DNA of 64,000 nucleotides from Bifidobacterium sp. WK012_4_13 (GTDB lineage: Bacteria > Actinomycetota > Actinomycetes > Actinomycetales > Bifidobacteriaceae): contig NZ_CP129683.1 in assembly GCF_041080835.1 (NCBI RefSeq), positions 558,001 to 622,000 of the forward strand, written 5' to 3'. Made by a program: the position numbers and the translations under genes. Positions within the stretch are counted from its first letter, which is position 1, and each line of letters begins with the position of its first letter. Under the pieces are notes generated by a model. The model made no database searches, had not been told where the DNA came from, and worked only from the letters and a program-made list of their open reading frames with translations. Below are positions 55,418 to 64,000 of this stretch, in pieces.

Positions 55418-56980
55418 CTATTCCCACTCGATGGTTGCCGGGGGCTTCGATGTGACGTCAAGCGCAACGCGGTTTATCCCTCTGCACTCGTTGGTGATGC
55501 GATTGGATATCTGTCCAAGCACCTCATACGGCACATGCGACCAATCCGCGGTCATTGCGTCCTCGGAGCTCACCGGACGCAGCACTATCGGCGAGCCGTA
55601 GGTGCGTTCGTCTCCCTGAACACCAACGGAATGAACATTCGCAAGCAATACGACCGGGCATTGCCAGATCTGCCTGTCAAGTCCTGCCTTGCTCAGCTCC
55701 TCCCGAGCGATGGCATCCGCCTCGCGCAGGGTTTCGAGCCTTTCCCTCGTGATGTCGCCGATGATGCGAATGCCGAGACCGGGACCCGGGAAGGGCTGCC
55801 GCCAGACGATCTCGTCGGGCAATCCCAATTCGGTTCCTATGGCACGCACCTCATCCTTGAACAGTGTCCGCAATGGCTCGATAAGCTTGAAGTCCAGATC
55901 CTTGGGCAATCCTCCGACATTGTGGTGGGACTTGATATTCGCCGCGCCGTCGCCTCCGCCCGACTCGACGACATCCGGATACAGGGTTCCCTGAACGAGG
56001 AACTTGACCTTCTCGCCCTTTTCTCCTGCCTTGGCGACGATATCGCGCGCCGCCCTCTCGAATGTGCGAATGAAGCGCTCCCCTATTATCTTGCGTTTGC
56101 GCTCCGGTTCGCTCACACCCTTCAGCGCGGAGAGGAAATCCTCCGAAGCATCGACTGCCATCAGCCTGATGCCGGTGGCTTCGACGAAGTCATGCCTGAC
56201 CTGCTCGACCTCGCCCTTGCGCAGCAGGCCGTGATCCACGAAGACACATGTCAGCTGATCGCCTATGGCACGGTGCACCAATGCCGCTGCGACGGCGGAA
56301 TCCACACCGCCCGAAAGACCGCATATGACCTGATGCCGCCCGACCTCGGCCTTGATCCTCGCAATCTGCTCGTCGATGATGTTGGATGCGTTCCAATCCG
56401 CAGGCAGGTTCGCACAGTCATGAAGGAAGGAATCGATCAGTTCCTGGCCATGTTCGGTATGTCTGACCTCTGGATGCCACTGCACGCCATAGAGCTTTCT
56501 CGAAGCGTCTTCCATGGCGGCGACCGGGGCGGATGCCGTGCTCGCAAGCACCTCGAAACCTTCCGGAGCCTTCTCGACCGCGACGCCGTGGCTCATCCAT
56601 GTCGTCTGCGTCTCTGGAGAATCGTGCAGCAGCCCCTTCGCATGGCTGACCCTGGCCTCCGTCTTACCGTATTCACCCGTCGCAGCGCGATCGACAACGC
56701 CACCAAGCTCATGCGCCATGACCTGAAATCCATAGCAGATGCCCAGAACGGGAACGCCCGCGTCGAATATGGAGGGATCGATGCCTGGCGCTCCAGGCTC
56801 ATACACCGAAGCAGGCCCGCCGGAAAGAATGATCGCCTGGGGATCCTTCGCCAGCATGTCGGTCACCGCCATCGAATGGGGCACCAACTCGGAATACACA
56901 TGCGCCTCCCGCACCCTGCGTGCAATGAGTTGAGCGTATTGCGCACCGAAATCCACAACCAGAACTGGGCCCTTAGCCAT
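55418..56980 (-). CDS. guaA: GMP synthase (glutamine-hydrolysing)
   Basis: 520 residues from ATG at 56980 with GGAGTG upstream; GTG six bases earlier is unlikely. The class I glutaminase domain has [34 protein letters not shown] with the nucleophilic Cys, and [14 protein letters not shown]. The ATP-pyrophosphatase domain has [17 protein letters not shown]. The C-terminal dimerisation domain has [16 protein letters not shown] and [13 protein letters not shown]. It converts XMP to GMP. Divergent from xfp, a conserved pairing in bifidobacteria. Confidence 0.97.
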   Translation of the reverse strand: MAKGPVLVVDFGAQYAQLIARRVREAHVYSELVPHSMAVTDMLAKDPQAIILSGGPASVYEPGAPGIDPSIFDAGVPVLGICYGFQVMAHELGGVVDRAATGEYGKTEARVSHAKGLLHDSPETQTTWMSHGVAVEKAPEGFEVLASTASAPVAAMEDASRKLYGVQWHPEVRHTEHGQELIDSFLHDCANLPADWNASNIIDEQIARIKAEVGRHQVICGLSGGVDSAVAAALVHRAIGDQLTCVFVDHGLLRKGEVEQVRHDFVEATGIRLMAVDASEDFLSALKGVSEPERKRKIIGERFIRTFERAARDIVAKAGEKGEKVKFLVQGTLYPDVVESGGGDGAANIKSHHNVGGLPKDLDFKLIEPLRTLFKDEVRAIGTELGLPDEIVWRQPFPGPGLGIRIIGDITRERLETLREADAIAREELSKAGLDRQIWQCPVVLLANVHSVGVQGDERTYGSPIVLRPVSSEDAMTADWSHVPYEVLGQISNRITNECRGINRVALDVTSKPPATIEWE

Positions 56981-57573
56981 AAACACTCCAAATCGTTAAC
57001 CGTCATATATATAGGTGTCTTGTGCACAGCCGTACACGACCATATGGTCGCACACAACCTTAGTTGAAAACATGGCCTCGCCAAAAATCAGCGAGCCCCA
57101 TCCAAGAATGTGATCGACCCGAAAGCCTGCGCCTGCGTGCATGATTGCCTGTGTCCGTCAATTGCCTGCGTCCATTAATTATGGTGACGGATTGCGACAT
57201 ACGAAGGCTTTGTTCGTCAATCGCAACAATTTTGTTCGAAAGTGTTCACTCTGAAGATAATGCAGGTCAACACGCCGTCATGAAAGGTAAAGAACCATTG
57301 GCGCATCGGGTCTCACGCATGAATGAAGTGGCACTGGAATCAGCATAAATTGTTCATTTTCCGCCCTTATCGGAGCCTCGTGAATCTAACAGAAATTAGC
57401 GCATTACGAACAACATCTAACATTCGCGATAAAAAACGTCCAAAAGTCGTCTCTACCTCGTAGCATGAGGGGCATTGGGAATGAGAACATCCTCGCTTCC
57501 CAGCGGGATGGCAATCAATGCCCACAGTTAAATAATCAATCGCACAACACAGTGCAGGAGTACAGGAGTACAT
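56981..57573. other. Divergent guaA-xfp control region
   Basis: No gene. Near guaA a CATATATATAGG stretch on the plus strand may hold its promoter; GACCATATGGTC at 57038-57049 is a 12-bp palindrome (also seen once at 5607). At 57190-57226 TTGCGA...ACGAA and TTCGT...TCGCAA form an interrupted hairpin. Two 17-base units with TTGCCTG(C/T)GTCC lie at 57146-57178. The xfp-proximal 200 bases are AT-richer, as expected for a strong promoter, but I cannot assign boxes. The long leader suggests regulation of xfp. Confidence 0.45.
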
Positions 57574-60051
57574 ATGACGAATCCTGTTATTGGCACCCCT
57601 TGGAAGAAGCTGGAAACCCCAGTGTCCGAGGAGACTTTGGAAGCCGTCGATAGGTATTGGCGCGCAGCTAACTACCTCTCAATCGGTCAGATTTACCTTC
57701 GCAGCAATCCGCTGATGAAGGAGCCTTTCACTAGGGACGACGTGAAGTACCGTCTCGTCGGGCACTGGGGCACGACTCCAGGCCTGAACTTCCTTATCGG
57801 GCATATCAACAGACTTATCGCAGAGCACCAGCAGAACACCGTGATCATCATGGGACCTGGCCACGGCGGCCCTGCAGGCACCGCTCAGTCCTACCTCGAC
57901 GGAACATACACCGAGTATTATCCGAAGATCACGAACGATGAGTCCGGCATGCAGAAGTTCTTCCGTCAGTTCTCCTATCCTGGCGGCATTCCTTCCCACT
58001 TTGCACCTGAGACCCCAGGCTCCATCCACGAAGGTGGCGAGCTCGGCTACGCCCTCTCGCACGCCTACGGCGCCGTGATGAACAATCCAAGCCTCTTTGT
58101 CCCAGCAATCGTCGGCGACGGCGAAGCCGAGACTGGCCCTCTGGCTACAGGCTGGCAGTCCAACAAGCTTGTGAACCCACGCACCGACGGCATCGTTCTG
58201 CCAATCCTGCACCTCAACGGCTACAAGATTGCAAACCCGACGATTCTTTCCCGCATCTCCGACGAAGAGCTGCATGACTTCTTCCATGGCATGGGTTATG
58301 AACCATACGAGTTCGTCGCAGGATTCGACGATGAGGATCATCTCTCGATCCATCGCCGCTTCGCCGATCTCTTCGAAAGCGTCTTCGACGAAATCTGCGA
58401 GATCAAGGCCACTGCGCAGACAGACGACATGACCCGTCCGTTCTACCCAATGATCATCTTCCGCACGCCAAAGGGCTGGACCTGCCCGAAGTTCATCGAC
58501 GGCAAGAAGACCGAGGGTTCATGGCGCGCACACCAGGTTCCTCTGGTCTCCGCCCGCGACACCGAGGCTCACTTCGAGATCCTCAAGAACTGGCTCGAAA
58601 GCTACAAGCCTGCCGAACTCTTTGACGAGAACGGTTCGGTTCGCGCCGACGTCACCAGCTTCATGCCTGAGGGCGAGCTGCGCATCGGCCAGAACCCGAA
58701 TGCCAATGGTGGACGCATCCGCGAGGATCTGAAGCTTCCAAACCTTGACGACTACGCAGTCCGTGAGGTCGAGAAGTATGGTCACGGCTGGGGACAGCTC
58801 GAGGCGACTCGTCGTCTTGGTGTCTACACCCGCGACATCCTCAAGCTGAACCCGGATTCATTCCGCATCTTCGGACCTGATGAAACCGCTTCCAACCGTT
58901 TGTCCGCAGCCTATGAGGTTACCGACAAGCAGTGGGATGCCGGTTACCTGTCAAAGCAGGTCGACGAGCATATGGCCGTCAGTGGCCAGGTCACCGAGCA
59001 GCTTTCCGAGCACCAGATGGAAGGCTTCCTCGAAGGTTACCTGCTCACCGGTCGTCATGGCATCTGGAGCTCCTATGAGTCCTTCGTCCACGTGATCGAT
59101 TCCATGTTGAACCAGCATGCAAAGTGGCTCGAAGCAACCGTTCGTGAAATTCCTTGGCGCAAGCCGATCGCCTCCATGAACCTGCTCGTAAGCTCCCATG
59201 TATGGCGTCAGGATCACAATGGCTTCAGCCATCAGGATCCAGGCGTGGTTGACATCCTGCTCAACAAGAACTTCAACAACGACCATGTCGTCGAGATCTA
59301 CTTCCCAGCAGATTCCAACCTCCTGCTCGCCGTTGCAGAGCGCGCCTACAAGTCGACGAACAAGATCAATGCGATCATCGCCGGCAAGCAGCCAGCTGCC
59401 ACATGGGTCTCCCTCGACGAGGCTCGTGCAGAGCTCGAGAAGGGTGCCGCTGAGTGGAAGTGGGCTTCCAACGTCGACAGCAACGAAGACGTGGATGTCG
59501 TGCTCGGTTGCGCAGGCGACGTTCCTACCCAGGAAATCCTCGCCGCTGCAGACAGGCTCAACAAGCTTGGCGTCAAGTTCAAGGTCGTCAACGTCGTGGA
59601 TCTGCTGAAGATCCAGAACGCCTCCGAGAACGACGAAGCGCTGTCCGACGCTGAGTTCACCGATCTGTTCACCGCAGACAAGCCTGTCCTCTTCGCATAT
59701 CACGCATATGCCCGCGAGATTCGCAGCCTTATCTGGGATCGTCCAAACCACGACAACTTCAACGTCCATGGCTACGAGGAGCAAGGTTCGACCACCACTC
59801 CTTACGACATGGTTCGCGTCAACAACATCGATCGCTACGAGCTCACCGCCGAGGCACTGCGTGCAGTCGACGCCGACAAGTTCGCCGATGAAATCGACAA
59901 GCTGGAGCAATTCCGCAAGGATGCCTTCCAGTTCGCCGTTGACAAGGGCTACGATCATCCTGACTACACCGACTGGGTGTGGCCAGATGTCAAGACCGAC
60001 GTTCCAGGAGCCGTCACCGCGACTGCTGCAACTGCCGGAGACAACGAGTAG
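57574..60051 (+). CDS. xfp: Xylulose-5-phosphate/fructose-6-phosphate phosphoketolase
   Basis: 825 residues, full length for the bifidobacterial enzyme, with AGGAG before the [19 protein letters not shown] near the start, [17 protein letters not shown] near residue 92, and [15 protein letters not shown] (thiamine diphosphate/Mg site) near residue 180 are diagnostic. [18 protein letters not shown] and [20 protein letters not shown] come later. It splits xylulose 5-phosphate or fructose 6-phosphate with phosphate into acetyl phosphate plus a sugar phosphate, the key step of the bifid shunt. Codon use is strongly biased (AAG, CTC, GTC), as expected for a very highly expressed gene. The product feeds ackA downstream. 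Confidence 0.98.
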   Translation: MTNPVIGTPWKKLETPVSEETLEAVDRYWRAANYLSIGQIYLRSNPLMKEPFTRDDVKYRLVGHWGTTPGLNFLIGHINRLIAEHQQNTVIIMGPGHGGPAGTAQSYLDGTYTEYYPKITNDESGMQKFFRQFSYPGGIPSHFAPETPGSIHEGGELGYALSHAYGAVMNNPSLFVPAIVGDGEAETGPLATGWQSNKLVNPRTDGIVLPILHLNGYKIANPTILSRISDEELHDFFHGMGYEPYEFVAGFDDEDHLSIHRRFADLFESVFDEICEIKATAQTDDMTRPFYPMIIFRTPKGWTCPKFIDGKKTEGSWRAHQVPLVSARDTEAHFEILKNWLESYKPAELFDENGSVRADVTSFMPEGELRIGQNPNANGGRIREDLKLPNLDDYAVREVEKYGHGWGQLEATRRLGVYTRDILKLNPDSFRIFGPDETASNRLSAAYEVTDKQWDAGYLSKQVDEHMAVSGQVTEQLSEHQMEGFLEGYLLTGRHGIWSSYESFVHVIDSMLNQHAKWLEATVREIPWRKPIASMNLLVSSHVWRQDHNGFSHQDPGVVDILLNKNFNNDHVVEIYFPADSNLLLAVAERAYKSTNKINAIIAGKQPAATWVSLDEARAELEKGAAEWKWASNVDSNEDVDVVLGCAGDVPTQEILAAADRLNKLGVKFKVVNVVDLLKIQNASENDEALSDAEFTDLFTADKPVLFAYHAYAREIRSLIWDRPNHDNFNVHGYEEQGSTTTPYDMVRVNNIDRYELTAEALRAVDADKFADEIDKLEQFRKDAFQFAVDKGYDHPDYTDWVWPDVKTDVPGAVTATAATAGDNE

Positions 60052-60082
60052 AAGACAACGAGTAATCGCTGCCGATTTTCCG

Positions 60083-60123
60083 AAGGCCCCGAATCGAGAG
60101 ATTCGGGGCCTTCCCGTTTTTTT
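60083..60123 (+). terminator. Terminator after xfp
   Basis: AAGGCCCCGAATC, four bases, GATTCGGGGCCTT form a 13-bp stem followed by CCCGTTTTTTT. Strong intrinsic terminator 31 bases past the xfp stop. Confidence 0.9.
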
Positions 60124-60312
60124 GGATAGGCATATCCAGGCAGTGCATGCACATTCTGCAGCCGGATATCCCCGGGTGTTAACGCGCAAAGATTAAACTA
60201 GGCTCAAACACAGCACATGAAACACGCCAATTGAGATTAGTCGATTACAATTTGCCATGGAACCACGCACATTGTAGTCATGGTTTAACTACATCTCGAA
60301 GAGGAGAGACCA

Positions 60313-61989
60313 TTGAGTCTTACAACCAGCTTCACCATACTGAGTCCCGAATCTGCAAACGGTCGCAATGTCGTTGCCTATGGCCTGGTCAGCCTGCTGT
60401 CAAGGCAGAGGAAGACCGCAGTGTTCCGACCGGTCGCATGCAGGCATGAACTGTTCACCAACGATCTGATTGCTGCTTCCGGAATGAACATGTCGCCAGA
60501 CATCGTGCGTGCCACCTGCCCGAAAGAGGCACGAGACGACACCGACAGGGCGCGGACTGCGATCGTCTCGGCATATTACCGTCTGCAAAGCACCTATACG
60601 CCAGAGATCACGGTTATCGTCGGGACTGACAAATCCAGGATCGCGGATCCCTCGATGTTCGGATTCAATGCGGAGATCGCCGCTGACCTCAAGTCTCCCG
60701 TGGTGCTCGCAGTGTGTTCGATCGATCGAACGGCCAATCAGCTTCTCGAAACAGTCAAGGCCCACATCAAGGCAGTGAACGATGCTGGAAGCTCGGTCGT
60801 GGCGCTGTTCATCACCGGCTGCACGGAGGAGAATCTCGATGAGATGAAAGAGGCGGTGCTCCCCCTTGGATTGCCTGCATGGTCGCTTCCTGCCGTATCG
60901 ATCGAGGCTGGAAACGGCGAGGATCTCGCCAGGGCGCTTCATGCATTCGAAGACAATGTCGATGCTTCTGCGGTGCTTTCGGCGCTGGCCTGCCCGGCGG
61001 CACTTTCCGAAACCCCCTGCTCCTTCCAGTTCGGTCTGCTGACCAAGGCCCAGGAGGCACACAAAACGATCGTCCTGCCTGAGGGTGAGGATGACCGAAT
61101 CATCAAGTCCGCGAACTTCTTGCTTTCCCGCTCCATCGTCGATCTGATAATCGTCGGCGAACGCGATGGTATCCTCACGCGCGCAAAGAAGCTCGGTCTG
61201 TTGAATCTCGACCACGCCAAGTTCCAGTCGATGCATGATGAAGCCATGCTTGAACGTATGGCCGCCAAGCTCTGCGAGCTGAGGGCCAGCAAGGGCATGA
61301 CCGAGGAGAAGGCACGCATCGCGCTCAGGGATCCTTCCTATTTCGGCACGATGCTCGTGGTTCTGGGACTTGCCGACGGACTCGTCTCTGGAGCGATCAA
61401 TTCGACCGCGAACACGGTCAGACCCGCATTGCAGCTTATCAAGACCAAGCCAGGCGTCTCGATAGTGTCGGGTGCCTTCCTGATGTGCTTCAAGGATCAC
61501 GTGGCCGTCTTCTCGGATTGCGCCATCAATCTCAACCCCAATCCCCAGCAATTGGCCGACATAGCGGCACAGTCAGCGCAGACGGCCCGCTCCTTTGGCA
61601 TCGACCCGAAGGTTGGCATGCTTTCCTATTCGACCCTTGGATCGGGAAAGGGGCCCGATGTCGATCTGGTCGAGGAGGCGACGGCGATCCTTCAGGAGAA
61701 GGAGCCCGATCTTCCGGTCGTCGGTCCGATTCAGTTCGATGCGGCATGGTCAGAGGAAGTCGCCGCGACGAAGGCCAAGGGCAATCCCGTCGCAGGTCAT
61801 GTCAATGTCTTTATCTTCCCCAATCTCAGTGCCGGAAACATCGCGTACAAGGCGGTGCAGCGCTCTTCCGGAGCGGTCGCGGTGGGTCCGATACTTCAGG
61901 GTCTTAACAAGCCCGTGAACGATCTTTCGCGCGGAGCGCTTGTCGAAGACATCATCAACACCGTCGCGCTCACCGCCATTTCAGCGTGA
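60313..61989 (+). CDS. pta: Phosphate acetyltransferase
   Basis: 558 residues from TTG at 60313 behind GAGGAGAG. The N-terminal ~220 residues resemble the P-loop/CobB-type region of long Pta forms (LSPESANGRNVVAYGL) but without a clear DRTGG domain, giving the intermediate length seen in bifidobacteria. The C-terminal catalytic domain starts near residue 235: IVLPEGEDDRIIKSANF, GLADGLVSGAINSTANTVRP, GMLSYSTLGSGKGPDVDLV and NVFIFPNLSAGNIAYKAVQR. It interconverts acetyl phosphate and acetyl-CoA. The gap from xfp (60052-60312) has the xfp terminator and an unassigned leader. Confidence 0.95.
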   Translation: MSLTTSFTILSPESANGRNVVAYGLVSLLSRQRKTAVFRPVACRHELFTNDLIAASGMNMSPDIVRATCPKEARDDTDRARTAIVSAYYRLQSTYTPEITVIVGTDKSRIADPSMFGFNAEIAADLKSPVVLAVCSIDRTANQLLETVKAHIKAVNDAGSSVVALFITGCTEENLDEMKEAVLPLGLPAWSLPAVSIEAGNGEDLARALHAFEDNVDASAVLSALACPAALSETPCSFQFGLLTKAQEAHKTIVLPEGEDDRIIKSANFLLSRSIVDLIIVGERDGILTRAKKLGLLNLDHAKFQSMHDEAMLERMAAKLCELRASKGMTEEKARIALRDPSYFGTMLVVLGLADGLVSGAINSTANTVRPALQLIKTKPGVSIVSGAFLMCFKDHVAVFSDCAINLNPNPQQLADIAAQSAQTARSFGIDPKVGMLSYSTLGSGKGPDVDLVEEATAILQEKEPDLPVVGPIQFDAAWSEEVAATKAKGNPVAGHVNVFIFPNLSAGNIAYKAVQRSSGAVAVGPILQGLNKPVNDLSRGALVEDIINTVALTAISA

Positions 61990-62212
61990 AAGACGCCTGT
62001 GCGGACGGTCGCCTGCGTCATGGCCTTATGCCTCCGTTCAAGCCGGAGCAGGCCTCGACGCAGGCTTCTTTGGCAAGTCCGGACCATCGGTGGGCAAGCC
62101 CCGCGAGACACTGTGAACTTTGGTCATGGCGACTCGACTTGTTACCCCCAACGAGTAGTCTGAAACAGCAGGGAGCAGTAGCTCCACATCATCACATCAG
62201 GAGGATGCCACA

Positions 62213-63439
62213 ATGGCAAAAACCGTCCTTGTTATCAATTCAGGTTCAAGCTCCATCAAATATCAGCTCGTGGACCTTGAAAACGGAGAGGGACTTGCCT
62301 CTGGCCTCGTCGAGAAAATCGGCGAGCCGTCAGATGGTCATTACAAGCATGAGTTCAACGGAGAAAAGCATGAGCTCGAAGAGCCGATTCCGGACCATGA
62401 GGTCGGCCTGAAGCGTGTTCTCGGATTCTTCGAGGAGTATGGCCCAAGCTTGAAGGATGCCGGCATCGTCGCCGTCGGCCACCGCGTCGTTCAGGGTGGG
62501 TCAGTCTTCCCCAAGCCAGCCTTGGTCACCGATAAGACCATCGCACAGGTCAAGAATCTCGCAGTGCTCGCTCCCCTTCACAATGGACCTGAGGCAACGG
62601 GCGCTGAAGTCATGCGTTCGCTTCTTCCCGATACGCCGCAGGTGTTCGTGTTCGACAGCTCATTCTTCTTCCAACTGCCAAAGTCGGCCAGCACCTATGC
62701 GCTCAACAAGGAAATTGCCGATCAGTACCATATTCGCCGCTACGGCGCTCACGGTACCAGCCACGAATATGTCGGATCCCAGGTTCCAGACCTTATCGGC
62801 AAGCCAGCCGAAGGCCTCAGGCAGATCGTGCTTCATATCGGAAACGGTGCATCCGCTTCCGCACAGATTTCCGGCAAGCCTGTGGAGACATCCATGGGTC
62901 TGACACCACTCGAAGGCCTGGTCATGGGTGGACGCACCGGTGACATCGACCCAGCCGTCGTATTCCACCTGATTCGCAATGCGCACATGAACGTCGATGA
63001 ACTCGATACCCTGTTCAACAAGCACTCAGGCCTGATGGGCATGACCGGACACGGCGACATGCGAGAGATACACAAGATGATCGCCGATGGCAACGAGGAC
63101 GCCAAGCTCGCTCTCGAGGTATACGTGCATCGCATCGTCAGCTACATCGGCAACTACACCGCCCAGATGGGTGGCGTCGATGTCATCACCTTCACCGCTG
63201 GCGTCGGCGAGAATGATGAGATCGTCCGCCGCATGGTGGCGCATAAGCTCGAACCATTCGGCGTGAAGCTCGATGAGAAGAAGAATGACACCCGTTCCAA
63301 GGAACCGCGAATCATCTCTGAACCTGACAGCAGTGTCACACTGTGCATCATTCCGACGAACGAGGAGCTGTCCATAGCCCGTCAGTCCGCAACGATCGCC
63401 GAGCAGGGCGATTCCTATGGCAACACCTTCACCAAGTAG
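62213..63439 (+). CDS. ackA: Acetate kinase
   Basis: 408 residues with an AGGAGG site. VLVINSGSSSIKYQLVDLE is the phosphate-1 loop, VGHRVVQGG and FDSSFFFQLPKSASTYALN follow, and RRYGAHGTSHEYVG and LHIGNGASASAQISGKPVE are family signatures. FTAGVGENDEIVR is near the C-terminus. It makes ATP and acetate from acetyl phosphate, the energy-yielding step of the bifid shunt. It follows pta by 223 bases without a terminator seen between, so both may be co-transcribed. Confidence 0.97.
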   Translation: MAKTVLVINSGSSSIKYQLVDLENGEGLASGLVEKIGEPSDGHYKHEFNGEKHELEEPIPDHEVGLKRVLGFFEEYGPSLKDAGIVAVGHRVVQGGSVFPKPALVTDKTIAQVKNLAVLAPLHNGPEATGAEVMRSLLPDTPQVFVFDSSFFFQLPKSASTYALNKEIADQYHIRRYGAHGTSHEYVGSQVPDLIGKPAEGLRQIVLHIGNGASASAQISGKPVETSMGLTPLEGLVMGGRTGDIDPAVVFHLIRNAHMNVDELDTLFNKHSGLMGMTGHGDMREIHKMIADGNEDAKLALEVYVHRIVSYIGNYTAQMGGVDVITFTAGVGENDEIVRRMVAHKLEPFGVKLDEKKNDTRSKEPRIISEPDSSVTLCIIPTNEELSIARQSATIAEQGDSYGNTFTK

Positions 63440-63486
63440 CATCAGCCTCAACTGTGCCTGATATATGACACGTTTGACAGCCAGAA

Positions 63487-63543
63487 CAGCGATGCCCGCC
63501 TTGACGAAACGATTGAGAAATCGCAGTCAAGGCGGGCATCGCT
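63487..63543 (+). terminator. Hairpin after ackA
   Basis: CAGCGATGCCCGCCTTGAC and its exact complement form a 19-bp stem with a 19-base loop, 47 bases past ackA. There is no T run; it may serve both convergent genes. Confidence 0.65.
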
Positions 63544-63619
63544 GATTTCAGGCAACTGTCTGCATCGTTCGCCTCGCAAGTTTCTTCACCGGACCGTCAC
63601 CGATCTTGCTCATGCGCCA

Positions 63620-64000
63620 TCACTCGTGCAGGGCAGGCGCAGTCCTGCGCCATTGCGCCAATTCGAATGTGATGAACAGATAGAACACATAGAACACGAC
63701 AATGGCGGCAAGCGCGGTCTCTGCCTTCTGCACGACGAAGAGCCACGCGGGCACAGACCAGCCGATTCCCCGGAAGAGCGTGAGCGCCTTGAGCATCGCA
63801 GTCGCGGTGATGACGAAGGGGAATGTCATCGCGGCGTAGGACGGCGCGAGTGGGAGTCGCAGAAGCGCAGGCATCTGAATGAGCACGAATGCGAACAGCA
63901 ATTGGGCGCATATCAGCATGACCAGAACCAGGGTCACATTCGGGTGAGGCTCCGCAGTCGTATATCCAGCAATTGAAAGGCTCATTGGGGCTGCATAGAT
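63620..64000 (-). CDS. TDT-family transporter (tellurite-resistance/dicarboxylate type), 3' part
   Basis: The frame is open to the window edge, giving at least 126 C-terminal residues; the 5' part lies outside. IYAAPMSLSIAGYTT, then four membrane segments with LRLPLAPSYAAMTFPFVITATAM, match the C-terminal half of the TDT (TehA/Mae1) family of ten-helix channels. The first ATG inside the window (63985) is internal. Substrate cannot be told. It ends with a short polar tail (WRRTAPALHE). Convergent with ackA across a strong hairpin. Confidence 0.8.
   Translation of the reverse strand: MYAAPMSLSIAGYTTAEPHPNVTLVLVMLICAQLLFAFVLIQMPALLRLPLAPSYAAMTFPFVITATAMLKALTLFRGIGWSVPAWLFVVQKAETALAAIVVFYVFYLFITFELAQWRRTAPALHE

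Noticed and set aside
57038..57049. GACCATATGGTC palindrome shared with 5607-5618 as a regulon operator
   Set aside because: Only two occurrences were noticed, in unrelated contexts; too little to support an operator.

Overview
The window looks like a chromosome segment from a Bifidobacterium-type actinobacterium. The strongest signs are a D-xylulose 5-phosphate/fructose 6-phosphate phosphoketolase (xfp) next to guaA and followed by pta and ackA, which is the bifid-shunt core. Others are a fused shikimate kinase/3-dehydroquinate synthase, the rsmE-HIT-phoH-ybeY-CBS-era cluster, and a sufB-D-C-S-U-T operon. A three-subunit proton-translocating transhydrogenase (pntA1, pntA2, pntB) is also present; I would not expect it in every bifidobacterium. 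No insertion sequence, prophage or CRISPR array was seen.

Region 1 to 13 kb is accessory and surface-related, read on the minus strand. It holds a YfhO-like membrane protein translationally coupled to a glycine-rich surface protein (broken in this assembly at a run of nine G), a DUF559-type protein, and a four-gene operon. In operon order the four genes are a TasA/camelysin-like secreted protein, a membrane-anchored protein, an ER-type SipW-like signal peptidase, and a second TasA-like protein. A run of twelve G lies in the operon leader. The three secreted proteins share SipW-type signal segments and a QYRNN motif, so they probably form one fibre or matrix system. The two G runs suggest it could be switched by slippage.

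Region 13 to 52 kb is mostly housekeeping: tRNA-Ala, ilvE, rplY, pntB-A2-A1, fadD, the era/phoH cluster, tRNA-Leu, an RNA methyltransferase, a uracil permease, glgC, the suf operon, pyrG, aroQ, aroKB, aroC, a prepilin peptidase, mltG-ruvX-alaS, and rpsD. Region 52 to 64 kb holds pcrA, guaA, xfp, pta, ackA and the 3' part of a TDT-family transporter.

The most unusual DNA signal is a set of nine long palindromes of nearly fixed length. Each has a core of 105-106 bp built as 29-nt arm, about 48-nt centre, 29-nt arm, usually framed by CGAG/CTCG boxes four bases further out. They fall in two arm families (six and three copies) that share one blueprint. Eight of nine start within about 45 bases of a stop codon. 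Arms are invariant or change in compensating pairs while centres diverge. A second pattern is short degenerate tandem arrays, each with its own unit, in several intergenic regions.
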